DNA of 64,000 nucleotides. Origin: Cryptomeria japonica (taxonomy: Eukaryota; Streptophyta; Pinopsida; Cupressales; Cupressaceae). The notes beneath the pieces are model-generated. The model did no database searches and was not told the DNA's origin. It was given only the letters and a program-made list of their open reading frames with translations. Shown here piece after piece: positions 23,322-34,560 of the stretch. Positions within the stretch are counted from its first letter, which is position 1. Each line of letters starts with the position of its first letter. The position numbers and the translations under genes were made by a program. Where the stretch lies: positions 443,573,038 to 443,637,037 of the forward strand of contig NC_081413.1 of NCBI RefSeq assembly GCF_030272615.1, written 5' to 3'.

Positions 23322-24841
23322 TCAATCAAGAGAGTGCACCACGTCCTTGTTCTTTTGGATGGAAATCTTGTTGATTTCCTCCAGTTCCTCCATAATGAAT
23401 CTAGAGGTACCCTTATTGTTGCTCTTTCTTCTAGTTCTAGAACTAGGGCTAGTGGTTTTGTTGTCTCCAGCAGCCATGTCTTCACCTCCAAGATCTTTCT
23501 TAGGTTCACTGTGAAAGGATCTATATTCTGCAACCATGGCATTGATCTTTTTGAGCCCGTCTATACTATTATTCATGGCTTCTTTTCTTATGTCAAATAG
23601 GTTCTTGAGGTTTTTCTTTATCTCCACCATAGACTGTTCCACCTTTTCAATTCTTTGTTCTTGGTTGCATTTCATCACCTCGACGTCGTGGGAGAGCTTC
23701 TGGGTCATAATCATGAGTCTCTCAGATTTGTTGGGCTTAAGGGAGGTTGTGATGATATTAATAATCTCCTTAACCCCCACTTTGAGGGTATCAATTTCTC
23801 TCTCCACCGACTTCCAGTAGCTCTCCTGGCTTTTGGTAGCTTCCATAACTAGGTTCATCAGATTACCAGTCCTCTGTATCCCACTGTTCTCTTCTTTAGC
23901 CATGGTCCCCTTCTTTTCCTTCAGAATGTTGATTGGAATGTCCAGTATAATTTCCTGATCTGAATTATTCGGATCATAGTCCTTAGCCACAAGCTTCTTC
24001 TTTTTAGAAAGTGGCTCGACCTTAGAAATCAATTTACTGGCCACCCATCTAGGAGGATTCTTACTGCTAAACATACCAAGGGTGATCATCATCTCCCCTT
24101 CTTCTTCAGGCTTATAATTAGGGTCGTCAAAAGGAATGAAACCCCCACTATCCTCCAAATCCATTTTCGAGTCAGAGACATCCTGAATATTAGTATGTTG
24201 GGCTTTCTCAGTTAGAGAGGGCACAACATCAAGGGTCTTAGAGTACTCCATGATGAGCACAATAAGCCCTTCATGAAGAATAGGATTGTTTGGATTCTCC
24301 ATATGTGTTTCAAGACTATTCTCTAGAGAGGAGGCCAGATAGAAAGGAACATAAATGATTTTACCATACCTAAAATGATTCAAAATGCTCAAATGATAGG
24401 AAAATATACTAATATATCTTCCATCAAGCGTAATATACCTCATGATGAACTTGACCATGTCCACCTAGGGAGCCATAAGATCTTTTCTATTGTAGCCACC
24501 ATCAACCATCTTTTTAACTCTTCACCACTCCTTGTCTTTGTCAAATAAATTCATCAAGTCCTCCACCCTAGTTTTCTTGTCTCTATATAACCTTCTGCCA
24601 TTTGTTGCTAGACTAGTGACCATCGCCACAAGGATTTCTTCAAGTTGATACTCGGCTCCATAAGCCCTCAGGATCCCTTTCTTCCACTCACTGACAAAGG
24701 ACTCCATGAGCAGAGGAGAAGGGCCATGAAGTCTATCCAAGAAGGGGACAATTCCCCCATCAATGATTGTTGTCACAAATCCTTGTTTTTCTTCCATTTC
24801 TAACAAGTAGATGGTTCTTGCCTATTCTTTTCCTCACCCAT
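23322..24841 (-). pseudogene. L-C ORF3: conserved LINE protein of unknown function (nearly open)
   Basis: About 506 codons from ATG 24841 (MGEEKNRQEPSTC) to TGA 23322. It has a TAG after PSTC, a 1-nt deletion near 24772, and two TAG codons near 24520 and 24470; otherwise it is open for 380 codons. The N-terminal domain has PFLDRLHGPSPLLMESFV, LYRDKKTRVEDLMNLFDKD, IMRYITLDGRYISIFSYH and ILHEGLIVLIMEYSKTL. The linker has DDPNYKPEEEGEMMITLG and PRWVASK. The coiled coil runs from SVEREIDTLKVGVKEIINI through MTQKLSHDVEVMKCNQEQR to NSIDGLKKINAMV. A basic Ser/Arg tract (PSSRTRRKSNNKG) precedes RFIMEELEEINKISI. No catalytic motif is seen; a structural or RNA-binding partner of the LINE particle is the simplest guess. 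Unrelated to the reverse transcriptase ORF. Confidence 0.8.
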
Positions 24842-25066
24842 TATGCTCTGGGTCATCAAACAATAGGAAATGGGCCACACAAGAGAATTCTCTGATCAGT
24901 CATAGGAAATGGGCCACACCAGAAAAGTCTCCAAACAACAGAAAATGGGCCACACAATAAGACAGAAAATCTAGGCACAAGGGAAGTTTCTAGATCTTCT
25001 ATTAGGGAAAACAAAACGGAGTCGTTTCCCCATCAACTCTATCAAATCATGATTAAACATAATTGA
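24842..25066 (-). repeat. ORF2-ORF3 inter-ORF region with repeated GTGTGGCCCATTT units
   Basis: On the minus strand, three degenerate copies of a roughly 35-40-nt unit built on GTGTGGCCCATTTYCT, followed by a TGTTTGGAGACTTTT-type tail, fill the DNA just before the ORF3 ATG. L-A keeps the same arrangement at 15530-15640, so the array is a family trait. It could guide ORF3 translation or transcription; no mechanism is shown. Confidence 0.7.
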
Positions 25067-28000
25067 TTAACGCAAGTGGGTGTAATCATCATGAGCTAGA
25101 TCGCACAGGTTTTTTGGGAAAAAATCCCTACTACCCCACCATTTAGTCACCACATAGGCCACCGCTATATTGGCCAGTAGATCCGTCACTTTGTTTCCTT
25201 CCCGGTATACGTGCAAAATTTTGAATTCTTCTAGCTCATTTATTATATCTCCACAATTCTTGATCAGATTAGAAATTGTCCAGCTAGGATCCGTGTGCCC
25301 ATTCAGACAATTGACAGTGTTTAGCGAGTCAAACTCCAGCCAGACTTTTCTAAAGCCTTCTCTTTTAGCCATGTGTAACCCAATGTGGGCAGCGTTGGTC
25401 TCCACAAAGTGGTTAGACTAGGTGCCCAGAGGGAGTGCCACCGCAGAAACAAGCAGACCCGAATGATTCCTAGCCACTCCCCCACACCCGGTTGGCCCAG
25501 GATTCCCTTTAGCCACCCCATCAACATTGATTTTGATCCATCCCATAGGGGGGATGCCAAAGAACATTTTTTGTGTACTGCTTGGTTTTGTGCACTAGAA
25601 TGACAATATTCCAATCAATTTGCCACCGATTGATAGTATACCATTCCTCCTGGAGAGTAGGTAGGGGATGGTCATTCATTCGGTTGGGGCAAGAGTGTAG
25701 AAAATTCTCCTTGGTAGAAATACAAATTTTAGTAGTCACAACAAGCACAAGAGTTTCCAAATCTCTAAAGACTCTATTGTTTCTTTCTTTCCAAATACCC
25801 CAGGCAATATGAGGAAGAGATAAATTCCAGATAACTCCCAAAGCCTGATTGTCAAAGGGGCACTTCCATTCAAACCACATTCTTTGAACTGATTCAGGGA
25901 AGACCCAATTAGCGTTTCATATGTTAAGGAAGTAATTCTAGATATCCCTGACAAAAGAACTACGAAGCAGCAGATGGCTAGCATTTTCCTTCGCCTCTTT
26001 GCAAAGAAAACATCTATTAGTAAGAGGAATACCTCTTTTTGCAAAGATTGTCAATGGTAGAGATCTTACCTTGCATAAACAATGAGAAAAAAATGTTAAT
26101 TTTTGGAATTAAGTGCTTATTCCAGATACTTGCCTAGAAGGGGGGGGGAAGCTTATGGAGATGAACTTATAAGCATCGACAACCTTGAACTTCACTGAAG
26201 AGGAGAAATTATAGAACACTTCATCCTCGACATGAGAGCGGGAGATGTGTATACAATTCAACCAAGGTTGCATAGGTATCAAAGCATTATCTACAGAATT
26301 GAGGTCCAACCAGGCTCCACCTCTAAAATAATCAGCCACCCAGATGCCAATTTTTCTGAGACATAATTCTTTGTAGGGAGAAGCCCAAACATAATCTGAT
26401 AGGGGGCCATCACCAGTCCACCAGTCATCCAAAAACCTGATTTTGGTACCATTCCCCAACACCCATCTACAATCATACAAAATAACTTTGCAGGAGCCAA
26501 AGAAGTTGCTCCATAAATCAGAAGCAATGTTGGGAAGATCATAAGATTCTAGAGTGTTTTGGATATCCAGAATGTGGTATTTATGTTTGAATATGTCAAT
26601 CCATTCATTATTCTCTTTAAGATATCTCCACAACTACTTGGCCATCAGGGCTTTATAAAAATCTCTCAGATTTCGGATGTCCAGGCCCCCCATAGATTTG
26701 GGAAGGCAAACCTGATTCCAAGCCACAAGATGTAATCTATTCTTAGATTCAGTCCCAGTCCACAAATATTTTTTTTGTATTCTTTCAAGTTTATCTGCAA
26801 TTTTGGCTTGGATCTTGAATAAACTAATAGCCTAATCTAGGAGTTCTGAAGTGAAGCTTTGACCAGCTAGAGTTTTCTAGCTTGGCTTAACAAAGCACCT
26901 TTCCACCCAGCCAACTTATTCTGGAAATAATCAATAAGGTTTTCCTAGAAGGAGTCTGGGGCCGGACCATGGCAGAGGGGGAGACCTAAATAAGAGTTGG
27001 GCACAATTCCAACTTTACAGCCAATAATCAAGGCAATATTCTTTTTTCTATGCTTAGGGGTGTTAAAGAAAAAATTGGAGCTTTTAGCCAGGCTAATTTT
27101 TTTCCCTGAACCTTGTTCATAGATATCCAGAGTCCTTTTTAAATTCTTAGCTTCTTTAACTGAGCCTTCCCCCATCAATAAAGTATCATCGACAAATTGT
27201 TGGTGAGAGCATGACGAGGCCTGAGAGGAGGGCCATAATCCCATAATATTGCCTTTTCTAACTTCCCTCTGAATAATTTTACTGATAGCTTCACTCATCA
27301 GAATGAAAAGGAAAGGAGATAGAGGATCCCCTTGTCTAATGCCACTTGACGCAAAGAAGAAACCAGAGGCAGATCCATTAATCAACATGAAAAATTTGAG
27401 GGTGGATACACATTGTTCAATGATCTGGATGAAGTTATCTCTGAATCCAAATGCCCTAAGGATTCAGAAGAGAAAAATTCAGTTGACTCTATCCAAAGCT
27501 TTCAGTAGGTCCAATTTTAGAAAAAAGCCAGGCTTTTTATTGATAGATAGGGAGTGGATGTTCTCATGCACCATAATAACAGAATCCAGGATCTGCCTCC
27601 CAGGAACAAACCCATTTTGATGCTTAGAAATTAAGGAAGGGATGAAAATCTTAAGTCTGAGCACCAGAATCATGGTGAAGATTTTATATAAATAATTGCA
27701 AAGACTAATAGGTCTAAAATCCTGAAAAGAGGAGGCATCAAATTTCTTGGGGATGAGGAAAAGGAAGGTGGCATTTAGCTCCTTTAGGAGAGAGCGACAT
27801 CCAAAAAATTCTTGAGCCACAATGATCACATAAGAGCAAATAATCTGCCAAAAATTCTGGAAGAAAAAAAGAGGGAAGCCATCAGGACCAGGGAATTTGC
27901 TACCTTCAAAAGAGAAGATTGCATTGCAAACTTCATTAGGAGAGGGATTTTTGGTAAGCTCCAAGTTCATATCCTGAGATATAATGGTGGGAACCTCCTG

Positions 28001-29183
28001 CAAGATTTCATTTTGAGCTAGAGGGTCAAGTGGATCATCCACTGAAAGGAGACTAGAGAAAAAATAAATGGCTTCCCGACAAATCTCTTCATGCTTATCA
28101 ACCCATCTCTGGCCAATCTGAATTTTGTTTATTCTATTAGCAACCCTATGTTTAAGAGTCATCATATGAAAGAACTTCGTATTTTTGTCACCACTTTTAA
28201 GCCATAAAGCTCTAGATATCTGCTTCCAAAATTTCTCTTCTTTGGAAATAATGTCATGTAATTTAGTCAAAATTTCAATTTATTTGTTCGAGAAATCTTT
28301 ATCAAACTTGAAAACTTGAGTATGTTTTTGAACCCCTCAAGATCCTGTTTGAGCTTATCTTTAGCTTTGAAGATATTGCCAAAAGAGGATTTGTTCCAAC
28401 ATTGAATATTAGACTTGACATTAGATAGCTTCTTGGCTATACGAAACATGGTTGTTCCCTGGGTATCAATAGTCCACCACTCCATAATTTTGTCTTGGAT
28501 GTCAGGGGCCACCAGCCACATTTTCTCAAATCTGAAGGGGTAGGCCTTTCTGCTAGACAACAGAGTCACCGAATGGAAAATAGGGAAGTGGTTTGATCCA
28601 ATATGGGACAAGGCATTGAGTCTACAGGAAACAATCCAAATCCAATAAGATCCAGATCCAAAAGGCTCAAAGAGTTGATGATGTTAGCCAAGTCTTGTCT
28701 ACTATCAATAGAGATAGGCATACCCCTAGATTTCTCCAAATTTGAGAGTGGGGTGTTGGAATGGACCAGAAGAACCCATTTTGCATTAGGAAAGAGTGAT
28801 CTAGCATGGCAAATGGAAGACGAGAGGGATTTCCTAGTAGATCTCCCATTAGGAGCATAGATGTTGGAAATAATCCAGGAGGATCCATCTTTAAGATTAA
28901 AGAATCTAGTTGCAATTTTATTAGGAGAAGAGAGAACCACCTTACCACTTAGCAGTCTCAAATTCCAAAGGATGGCAATACCACTTAAAGGACCATCTGC
29001 ATCCACACAGTGAACACCACAATCTTCAAAAATCGCTAATTTAATTTTTTCCACTTTTCTACCAAGCATTTTAGTTTCTTGGATAAGGAAAATATCTAGT
29101 CTATGATCTCTGACCAAATTGGATAGTAGGTCATGCTTGTGGGGGTGATTTAAAGCCCTTATATTCCATGAGATGACTTTCAT
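25067..29183 (-). pseudogene. L-C ORF2, endonuclease-RT-RNase H (broken)
   Basis: ATG 29183 begins MKVISWNIRALNHPHK, the AP-endonuclease start; QETKMLG and ISNIYAPNGR follow. RT domain: FLIPKKFDASSFQDFRPISL near 27740, NGFVPGRQI near 27600, FFLKLDLLKALDRVNW near 27490, GIRQGDPLSPFLF near 27330 and catalytic QQFVDDTLLM near 27190. A zf-RVT-like part spans about 26630-25900 (WVLGNGTKIRFLDDWW, then CFLCKEAKENASHLL). The C terminus is a plant-type RNase H (NVDGVAKGNPGPTGCGGVAR near 25530, LEFDSLNTVNCL near 25340, HVYREGNKVTDLLA near 25200), stop at 25067. Frameshifts and several TAG/TGA stops disable it. Confidence 0.88.
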
Positions 29184-29339
29184 TTAGCATGAGAGGGGGA
29201 TCACATCCCCATTTCTAGTAACGTTCTCTGGGCTTTGTCTACAATGGCAACCCGACTCTGCCTATCTTTGCTAACTGCATTGGGTGGACTCCCCACCCAC
29301 TTGAGTTTGACCCATAGTCCACTTTTTGTCTATTTCTGG

Positions 29340-30750
29340 TTAAGATCCCCCTGAGATTGGAGTATTTTGGCCAATAGGGGAGTTCCTTCTTTTGTTTTTG
29401 GGTTTGACCTCAATAAAAGGAGTGGAGTTCTCAAGGGATGATTCCAACAAGGGGGGGGTTTGGGGTTTCATTTCAATAGAGTTATCCATATCAAGAATCA
29501 GCTGAATGGGAACATCTTGAGCAGATCCAGTAGTATTTAAGAAAATACCATCATCACAAGGGGCATCCAAAGCAGAGGATTGCCAAATATTCTCCTCAAG
29601 GGGTGAGAGGTTCGGGTCAAGGCAGAACATTTGACTCAGATATAGGGAAAATCCCAACCCCCACAATTGGGGTAGGAATAAAGAGAATAGATCCATCTGA
29701 ACCATTGCTCAATTCATTCAAGGGAGGTTCTACGGGTAGGGCATTCATCTTCTCTAAGAGTGGAAAATCATTCCTCTTTCTCCATTCCTTCTTTTGCTTA
29801 GACAAACACTGCCTGGCCCACTGACCCACCTTTTTACAATGGAAACACGTGAAAGGAATGGATTCATACTCCACTTTCTGCACCCATTTGCCTATCTTAG
29901 AGAAAAGATCTACTTGGGAAGGTAGGTTGGTAGAATGTTTGACATTAACACACAGTCTAGCATAAACCAGTCATCTTTTAGCTGCAGTCATTGGGTCGAA
30001 TGAGATTAGCTCACCAAAACAAGCTGCAATAGCCACAAATATTTCTTCTCCCTAGAATTCCATGGGTAAATCTGGAAGTCTGACTCAGATAGGGGCCTCA
30101 TTACATTCCTAGTCTTTAAGATTAAAACCTGGTTCCCACTTTTTAAGGGCCAGTGAGGCTTTGCCTAGTATCCAAGGACCTCCCGCCAAAATAGATCAAA
30201 AGTCTTCTTCATAGGTGAATGAGAAGGAGAAGAAGCCACCAGACATAGCCACAACATCAGTTTGACCCTTACCTTTCCATTTCCTAGCCACCCAGGATCT
30301 AACAGCCTCAATATTCGGGCGTGGTCCAACAAATTTTCCAACCAAGACTAAGTTCATTTGAGCCATATTCTGGTCCACAATACAATCCGGGATAGAGATG
30401 GAGAAAGAGCAAGAAACCCGGTGCACTTTATGCAGTACCAACAAAATGGACTTGCCCTTAATTTTTATTGCAAAAAGAGAGGCCCATTTCTTGTTGCATT
30501 CCACATGGGGAATCTTATTATTGGGGCCCTCAACCTCACCAAGTTTGTTGGAAATGACAGATTTACCATTGGCAATATTCTGCATGGTACCACCATCCCA
30601 TGTATCATTTGAGGCCCCATCCAAAGAATCAGGGACCGATTTTGTGGGGCGCGCCACGGGGGAATCGTCTAGACTCCCAGAACCAGAGTCATGCAAATTC
30701 AAACCTGAACCTGTTCCCGCATCAACTCGTGCTCCTGGAAAGTGCGCCAT
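29340..30750 (-). pseudogene. L-C ORF1, DUF4283-like protein with zinc knuckle (broken)
   Basis: Starts at ATG 30750 (MAHFPGARVDAGTGSG). After a Gly/Ser/Asp-rich N terminus comes the DUF4283-like core (LVGKFVGPRPNIEAVRSWV, ending in FSFTYEEDF, then GGPWILGKASLALKKW). Next is the zf-CCHC_4-like block at about 29860-29810, FTCFHCKKVGQWARQC, with Gln where the metal-binding His should be. A Ser/Pro-rich tail reaches the stop at 29340 after KPKNKRRNSPIG. Four or more stops interrupt it. Role by family: RNA-binding ribonucleoprotein component of plant L1 elements. Confidence 0.82.
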
Positions 30751-30778
30751 CTATAAAAAGATTAAGGGATATGATTAG

Positions 30779-31676
30779 TTAAATGTCCATTAATATCAAT
30801 TAATGTAAAGGAATCTATAAATAAAACAATAATCCAATTCTACAAATCTTAGAAAGAAATCAATTACCCTAATCATATCAAGTACAAACACCCATTCAAT
30901 CCTATTGAATATGTCTTTTCAAAGTGAAGAAAAATCATTGAAAAATTTGTCCCTGAGACTTGACAGAATGATTGCCTTCCCAACTTGTGAATAGATTTTT
31001 TATTTTTAAATTATAATATTGTAAATAAAGTAATTTTCCTAAATTGGTACATAGATTTTTTTTTTCTTTTAATTTCTCAAAAGAGAGTGAATAAAACATA
31101 TTAGCTATTTTATATGGATTTTGATTCACAATATTAAAATAATAAAATAAAAAATAAATTAAATAATATCTCTAAATTAGCAAAGAGATAAACTTCTCTA
31201 TTTTAAAGGGATTTGATTATACGTAGTTAAAATAAAAATTTAAATTAAATCTTAAATTATTTCATTACAATAAATTCCTATTATCCTAACTTTTTAAAAT
31301 ATATTAACTTCAAAGCATAAATAAAGAAAGACAAATACGAATGAAATTAAAATGAATTAAACTAGAAAAATTAGTGACTAATTTATAGTTATAATCTTAA
31401 TTATTATTAATTATAATTATGATTAGCATTAGAACTAGGACTAAGGTAAGAATTGTGGTTAGAACTATTCAAAAATTAGAATAAATTGAAAAATAAAATT
31501 ATTAATAAAAATATGATTCATAGATATAATGCTATCCTTGGTTCAATAAGTGTCATATTTAATTCATCTAATATTTTTATTTTAGATCCTATTTCCAATA
31601 TAAATTCATAGGTTTTTGTTGCAACATCACTCTACAATTCTTTAGGTACATATTCATTATTTCACTAATATTTAAC
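30779..31676. other. AT-rich spacer, no gene seen
   Basis: Low-complexity A/T-rich DNA between two LINE insertions. Frames present are short and show no recognisable protein. Confidence 0.6.
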
Positions 31677-31692
31677 AAATAATTATTCTAAT

Positions 31693-32321
31693 CATGTCCT
31701 TCTCACAAGCTACATCCCCCTATTCCTACTTTGACTCAGGATTGGGATATTATCAATAGATGGCATATCAGCTAGGATATTTCTAAACCTAATGTCAAGT
31801 TAAAGCACACAATAAATAACATTGTTTGGGTTCCTCCCCCAAGTGGGTGGATCAAAATTAATTTTGATGGGGTGACTAAAGGTAATCCTGGGCCAACTGG
31901 TTGTGGGGGAGTTGCTCGTGACCATAATGGTAGGCTTGTTTCAGTGGTGGCACTCCCACTAGACACCCATACAAACCACTATGCTGATGCTAAAGCTACT
32001 TAAATTGGGTAACACATGGCTATTAGAGAAGGGTTCAAAAACTTCTGGCTTGAGAGTGACTCTGAAAACATCATCAGATATGTGAGTAAACACACCAAGC
32101 CTAGCTAGACTATCAAGCATTAAATTTAGGAGTGCCACATTTATCAGGAAGGTAACATGCCAGTGGACCACCTGGCAAAAATTGGTGCAAATTATGTAGA
32201 CATATGGTGGTGGATAGGAAAGGAAACTTTTCCAATACAATTATGTGAACTGACTAGAAAGGATGTCAAATGCATTGGCCATTCTTATTGCATTAATGAT
32301 GATAGACTGTCAAATGAATAA
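31693..32321 (+). pseudogene. LINE ORF2 C-terminal fragment with RNase H domain (L-D)
   Basis: Reads DIINRWHISWDISKPNVK, then the RNase H core INFDGVTKGNPGPTGCGGVA (near 31855), HMAIREGFKNFWLESDSENI (near 32015) and YQEGNMPVDHLAKIG (near 32140), ending at TAA 32319-32321. These match the L-C ORF2 end residue for residue over much of their length. Acidic positions of the first two RNase H motifs are present. TAA/TAG stops interrupt it near 31999, 32010 and 32110. 128 nt separate its stop from the ORF3 ATG. Confidence 0.83.
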
Positions 32322-32799
32322 TGATATTTTGTGGTATTTGAGTTCAAAATTCAAAACCAGGATTTCTAGAGCTTTCTTTTGTATTTGGTTTTTCATTACC
32401 TAGTCTCAGTTTGGTACCATCATCCATTTTTGCAGAGGTAAACTTCTAATGGGACGTGACAAAAACAAAATGGAGCCTACTTCCTATGAGAAATGGGAAA
32501 AGATCAAAGAGCTATGGATGGAGATTACTAATGGGGGCCTTGTATCGTATCTCGAGAGGCTTCATGGCAATGACCCAAAAGTGATAGATGATTTTGTGAA
32601 CGGTTGGTAGAAAAGCATCCTCATGGCCATTAAAGTGGAGTTTAGAATTGATAAAACCTTCATTATGCAAATAACTGGATTGCAAAAGGAAGGCAATAAT
32701 TTTTATAGAGAGAGGAAGGTGACGGAAGAAGCCATTTTGACCTTCTTTGACAAAGAAAGTGAGAGAAAAAGGGTATGAAAGATGAAGGACGACGACTAT

Positions 32800-33632
32800 T
32801 GTTAATGCATGATAGCTTTGGTAAGATAAATGATTGAATGAGAGATAAATGAAGTCTCTCATTCAATCATTTTTCCTATCAATAAACTATGAGAAAAACT
32901 TCAAGCTATTTCATTTGATGATAATTCTTCATTTGTATATGTCCAATCTACTTAGTCGATCAATGCTCAAACTATCGATAATCATATCATAGTATAGTAT
33001 ATCGATTAATATCGGTTTGCATTATAAATGTGATCACGGATTATTATCGAGTTAACCATGTATCCCAATTTATATCGGTTGAATCCCCAACAGTAAACTA
33101 ATGATGATTATCAGATTGTTATTGGGTGGCAAAGCATACACCGCTTGATATCTAACTATTACTTAAGTGATTGGTATCGGTTAAACAAGTCACTTAGACA
33201 CTGATTGACATGGTTAACATTTCACGTAAATACTGATTGACATCGGTTATCATACCAAGTAAATACCGATTGACATCGATTATCATGCCACGTAAATACC
33301 GATTGGCATTGGATACTAAGTTACGTAGACCCCGATTAGTATCGGGTTGTTGATTATAATAAACACTGATTGGTAGGGTGTGATCAAGTAATGTCTTGAT
33401 CGGTCATATCCATAAGACATGACCAGTCAAGGCATTGCTTGATCCTCCCCTCTTGCATATATATACCAATCGATATTTGTGAGAAGGAAATTGAAATCCA
33501 TAAATGCTCCTCTCACCTACCACACAAAAGAAGATAATCAGATTTACAAGATAAATAGATAATACATAGATAGAGAGAATATAAATTAGAATACATCTTG
33601 CATATTGAATTGAAAATTGAACATTATTAACA
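32800..33632 (+). repeat. Copia-1 5' LTR
   Basis: 833 bp, TG...CA. From 33001 to about 33375 it is made of diverged units of roughly 33-35 bp, each with a palindromic CCGAT-N4-ATCGG core. A TATA-like CATATATATACC lies at 33456-33467, a possible LTR promoter. Confidence 0.92.
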
Positions 33633-33644
33633 TGGTATCAGAGC
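33633..33644 (+). promoter_or_regulatory. Copia-1 primer-binding site (initiator tRNA-Met)
   Basis: TGGTATCAGAGC directly abuts the LTR end, as is common in plant Copia elements. Confidence 0.95.
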
Positions 33645-33724
33645 TATAGTTAAATCGAACCTGAGGCTGCTCAATTTTGCGGAAAATTGTAAACAAGCAT
33701 ATATTCAACATCACAATTCTTTCA

Positions 33725-34560
33725 ATGGCTAGCGCTATCAAATTTGAAGATAGACTCGAAGGAGGTGATGACTTCTCAACATGGAAGTTCAGAATTAAAA
33801 TGATTCTAAAAGAAAATAAAGTTGAATCATTTGTAAAAACTGAAACTGAAGAACCTGAGATTGAACCTAACAAAACAACTTGGAGAGAGGGAAATGAAAA
33901 GGCCAGCAAAATCATAGTTGATGGGGTGAGAAATATTATTATGCCCATCATAAGGAAACATGAGACAGCCTAGAACATGTTCAAAGCACTTGAAGATGCA
34001 TTTGAGATATCTAATGCTAGTAGAACCTTGGCTTTAAAAAGAGAAATAAATCACATAGCCATGATAAAAGGAGAATCAGTCAATGCCTACTTCATGCGAA
34101 TATCTGCCCTAAGGGATGAACTGGAAATCCTTGGATATGAGATCCAAAGCAAAGAATTAACACTCATTGCTCTAGATGGGTTTCCTAGCATATGGGAAAC
34201 ATTCATCCAAGGCATCAGTGCAAGGGAGAAATTTTCAAAATTTGATAGGCTAAAGGCTGACTGTCTCCAAGAGGAATCAAGGAAAAATAAGAGAGGGATC
34301 AAGCAAAAGAATATAGATGAAGATCTCCAAGTTCTAAATACGAACTAAAACAAGAAAAACAAACAGAAACAATTCAGAAAAAGAAAAGGTCATCATGGCA
34401 AGAACACCTTCAAGAAGGATCTTTCTCATATTCAATGTTACATATGTGACAAATTTGGGCACTATGTTGCCAAATGTCTAGAAAGAGCTAAGAAACAAGC
34501 CACATTTGCCAAAATAGGAAAATCTAAAAGGGAAGAGGACCTTGAGAAGTATGTACTCTA
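33725..34560 (+). pseudogene. Copia-1 Gag region (broken)
   Basis: ATG 33725 begins MASAIKFEDRLEGGDDFSTW, the typical Copia Gag start. The UBN2-type capsid region follows (ALEDAFEISN, ALKREINHIAMIKGESVNAY, LDGFPSIWETFIQGI). A single zinc knuckle, CYICDKFGHYVAKC, lies near 34438. Stops: TAG at 33971 (in place of an aromatic residue, AxNMFKAL) and TAA at 34346. Gag would form the cytoplasmic particle that packages element RNA. Confidence 0.87.

Larger units (their letters stand above)
23155..30763 (-). mobile_element. L-C: full-length LINE with three ORFs
   Basis: 7.6-kb minus-strand LINE bounded by 15-bp direct repeats, AAGGGATAGGATTAG (23140-23154) and AAGGGATATGATTAG (30764-30778), 14 of 15 identical. 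Order from the 5' end: a 13-nt leader, ORF1 (30750-29340), ORF2 with endonuclease, RT, zf-RVT-like region and RNase H (29183-25067), a 225-nt inter-ORF region, ORF3 (24841-23322), and a 167-nt 3' UTR ending in TTTATCTTTATCAAAAA. Because one TSD pair encloses all three ORFs, ORF3 belongs to the element and is not a chance neighbour. The leader is short, so a little may be missing at the 5' end. It is inactive: scattered stops and a few frameshifts. Confidence 0.9.

Noticed and set aside
32512-32862. Minus-strand frame of about 116 codons spanning the Copia-1 junction
   Set aside because: It crosses the boundary between LINE ORF3 and the Copia-1 LTR and is antisense to ORF3, so it is a chance frame.
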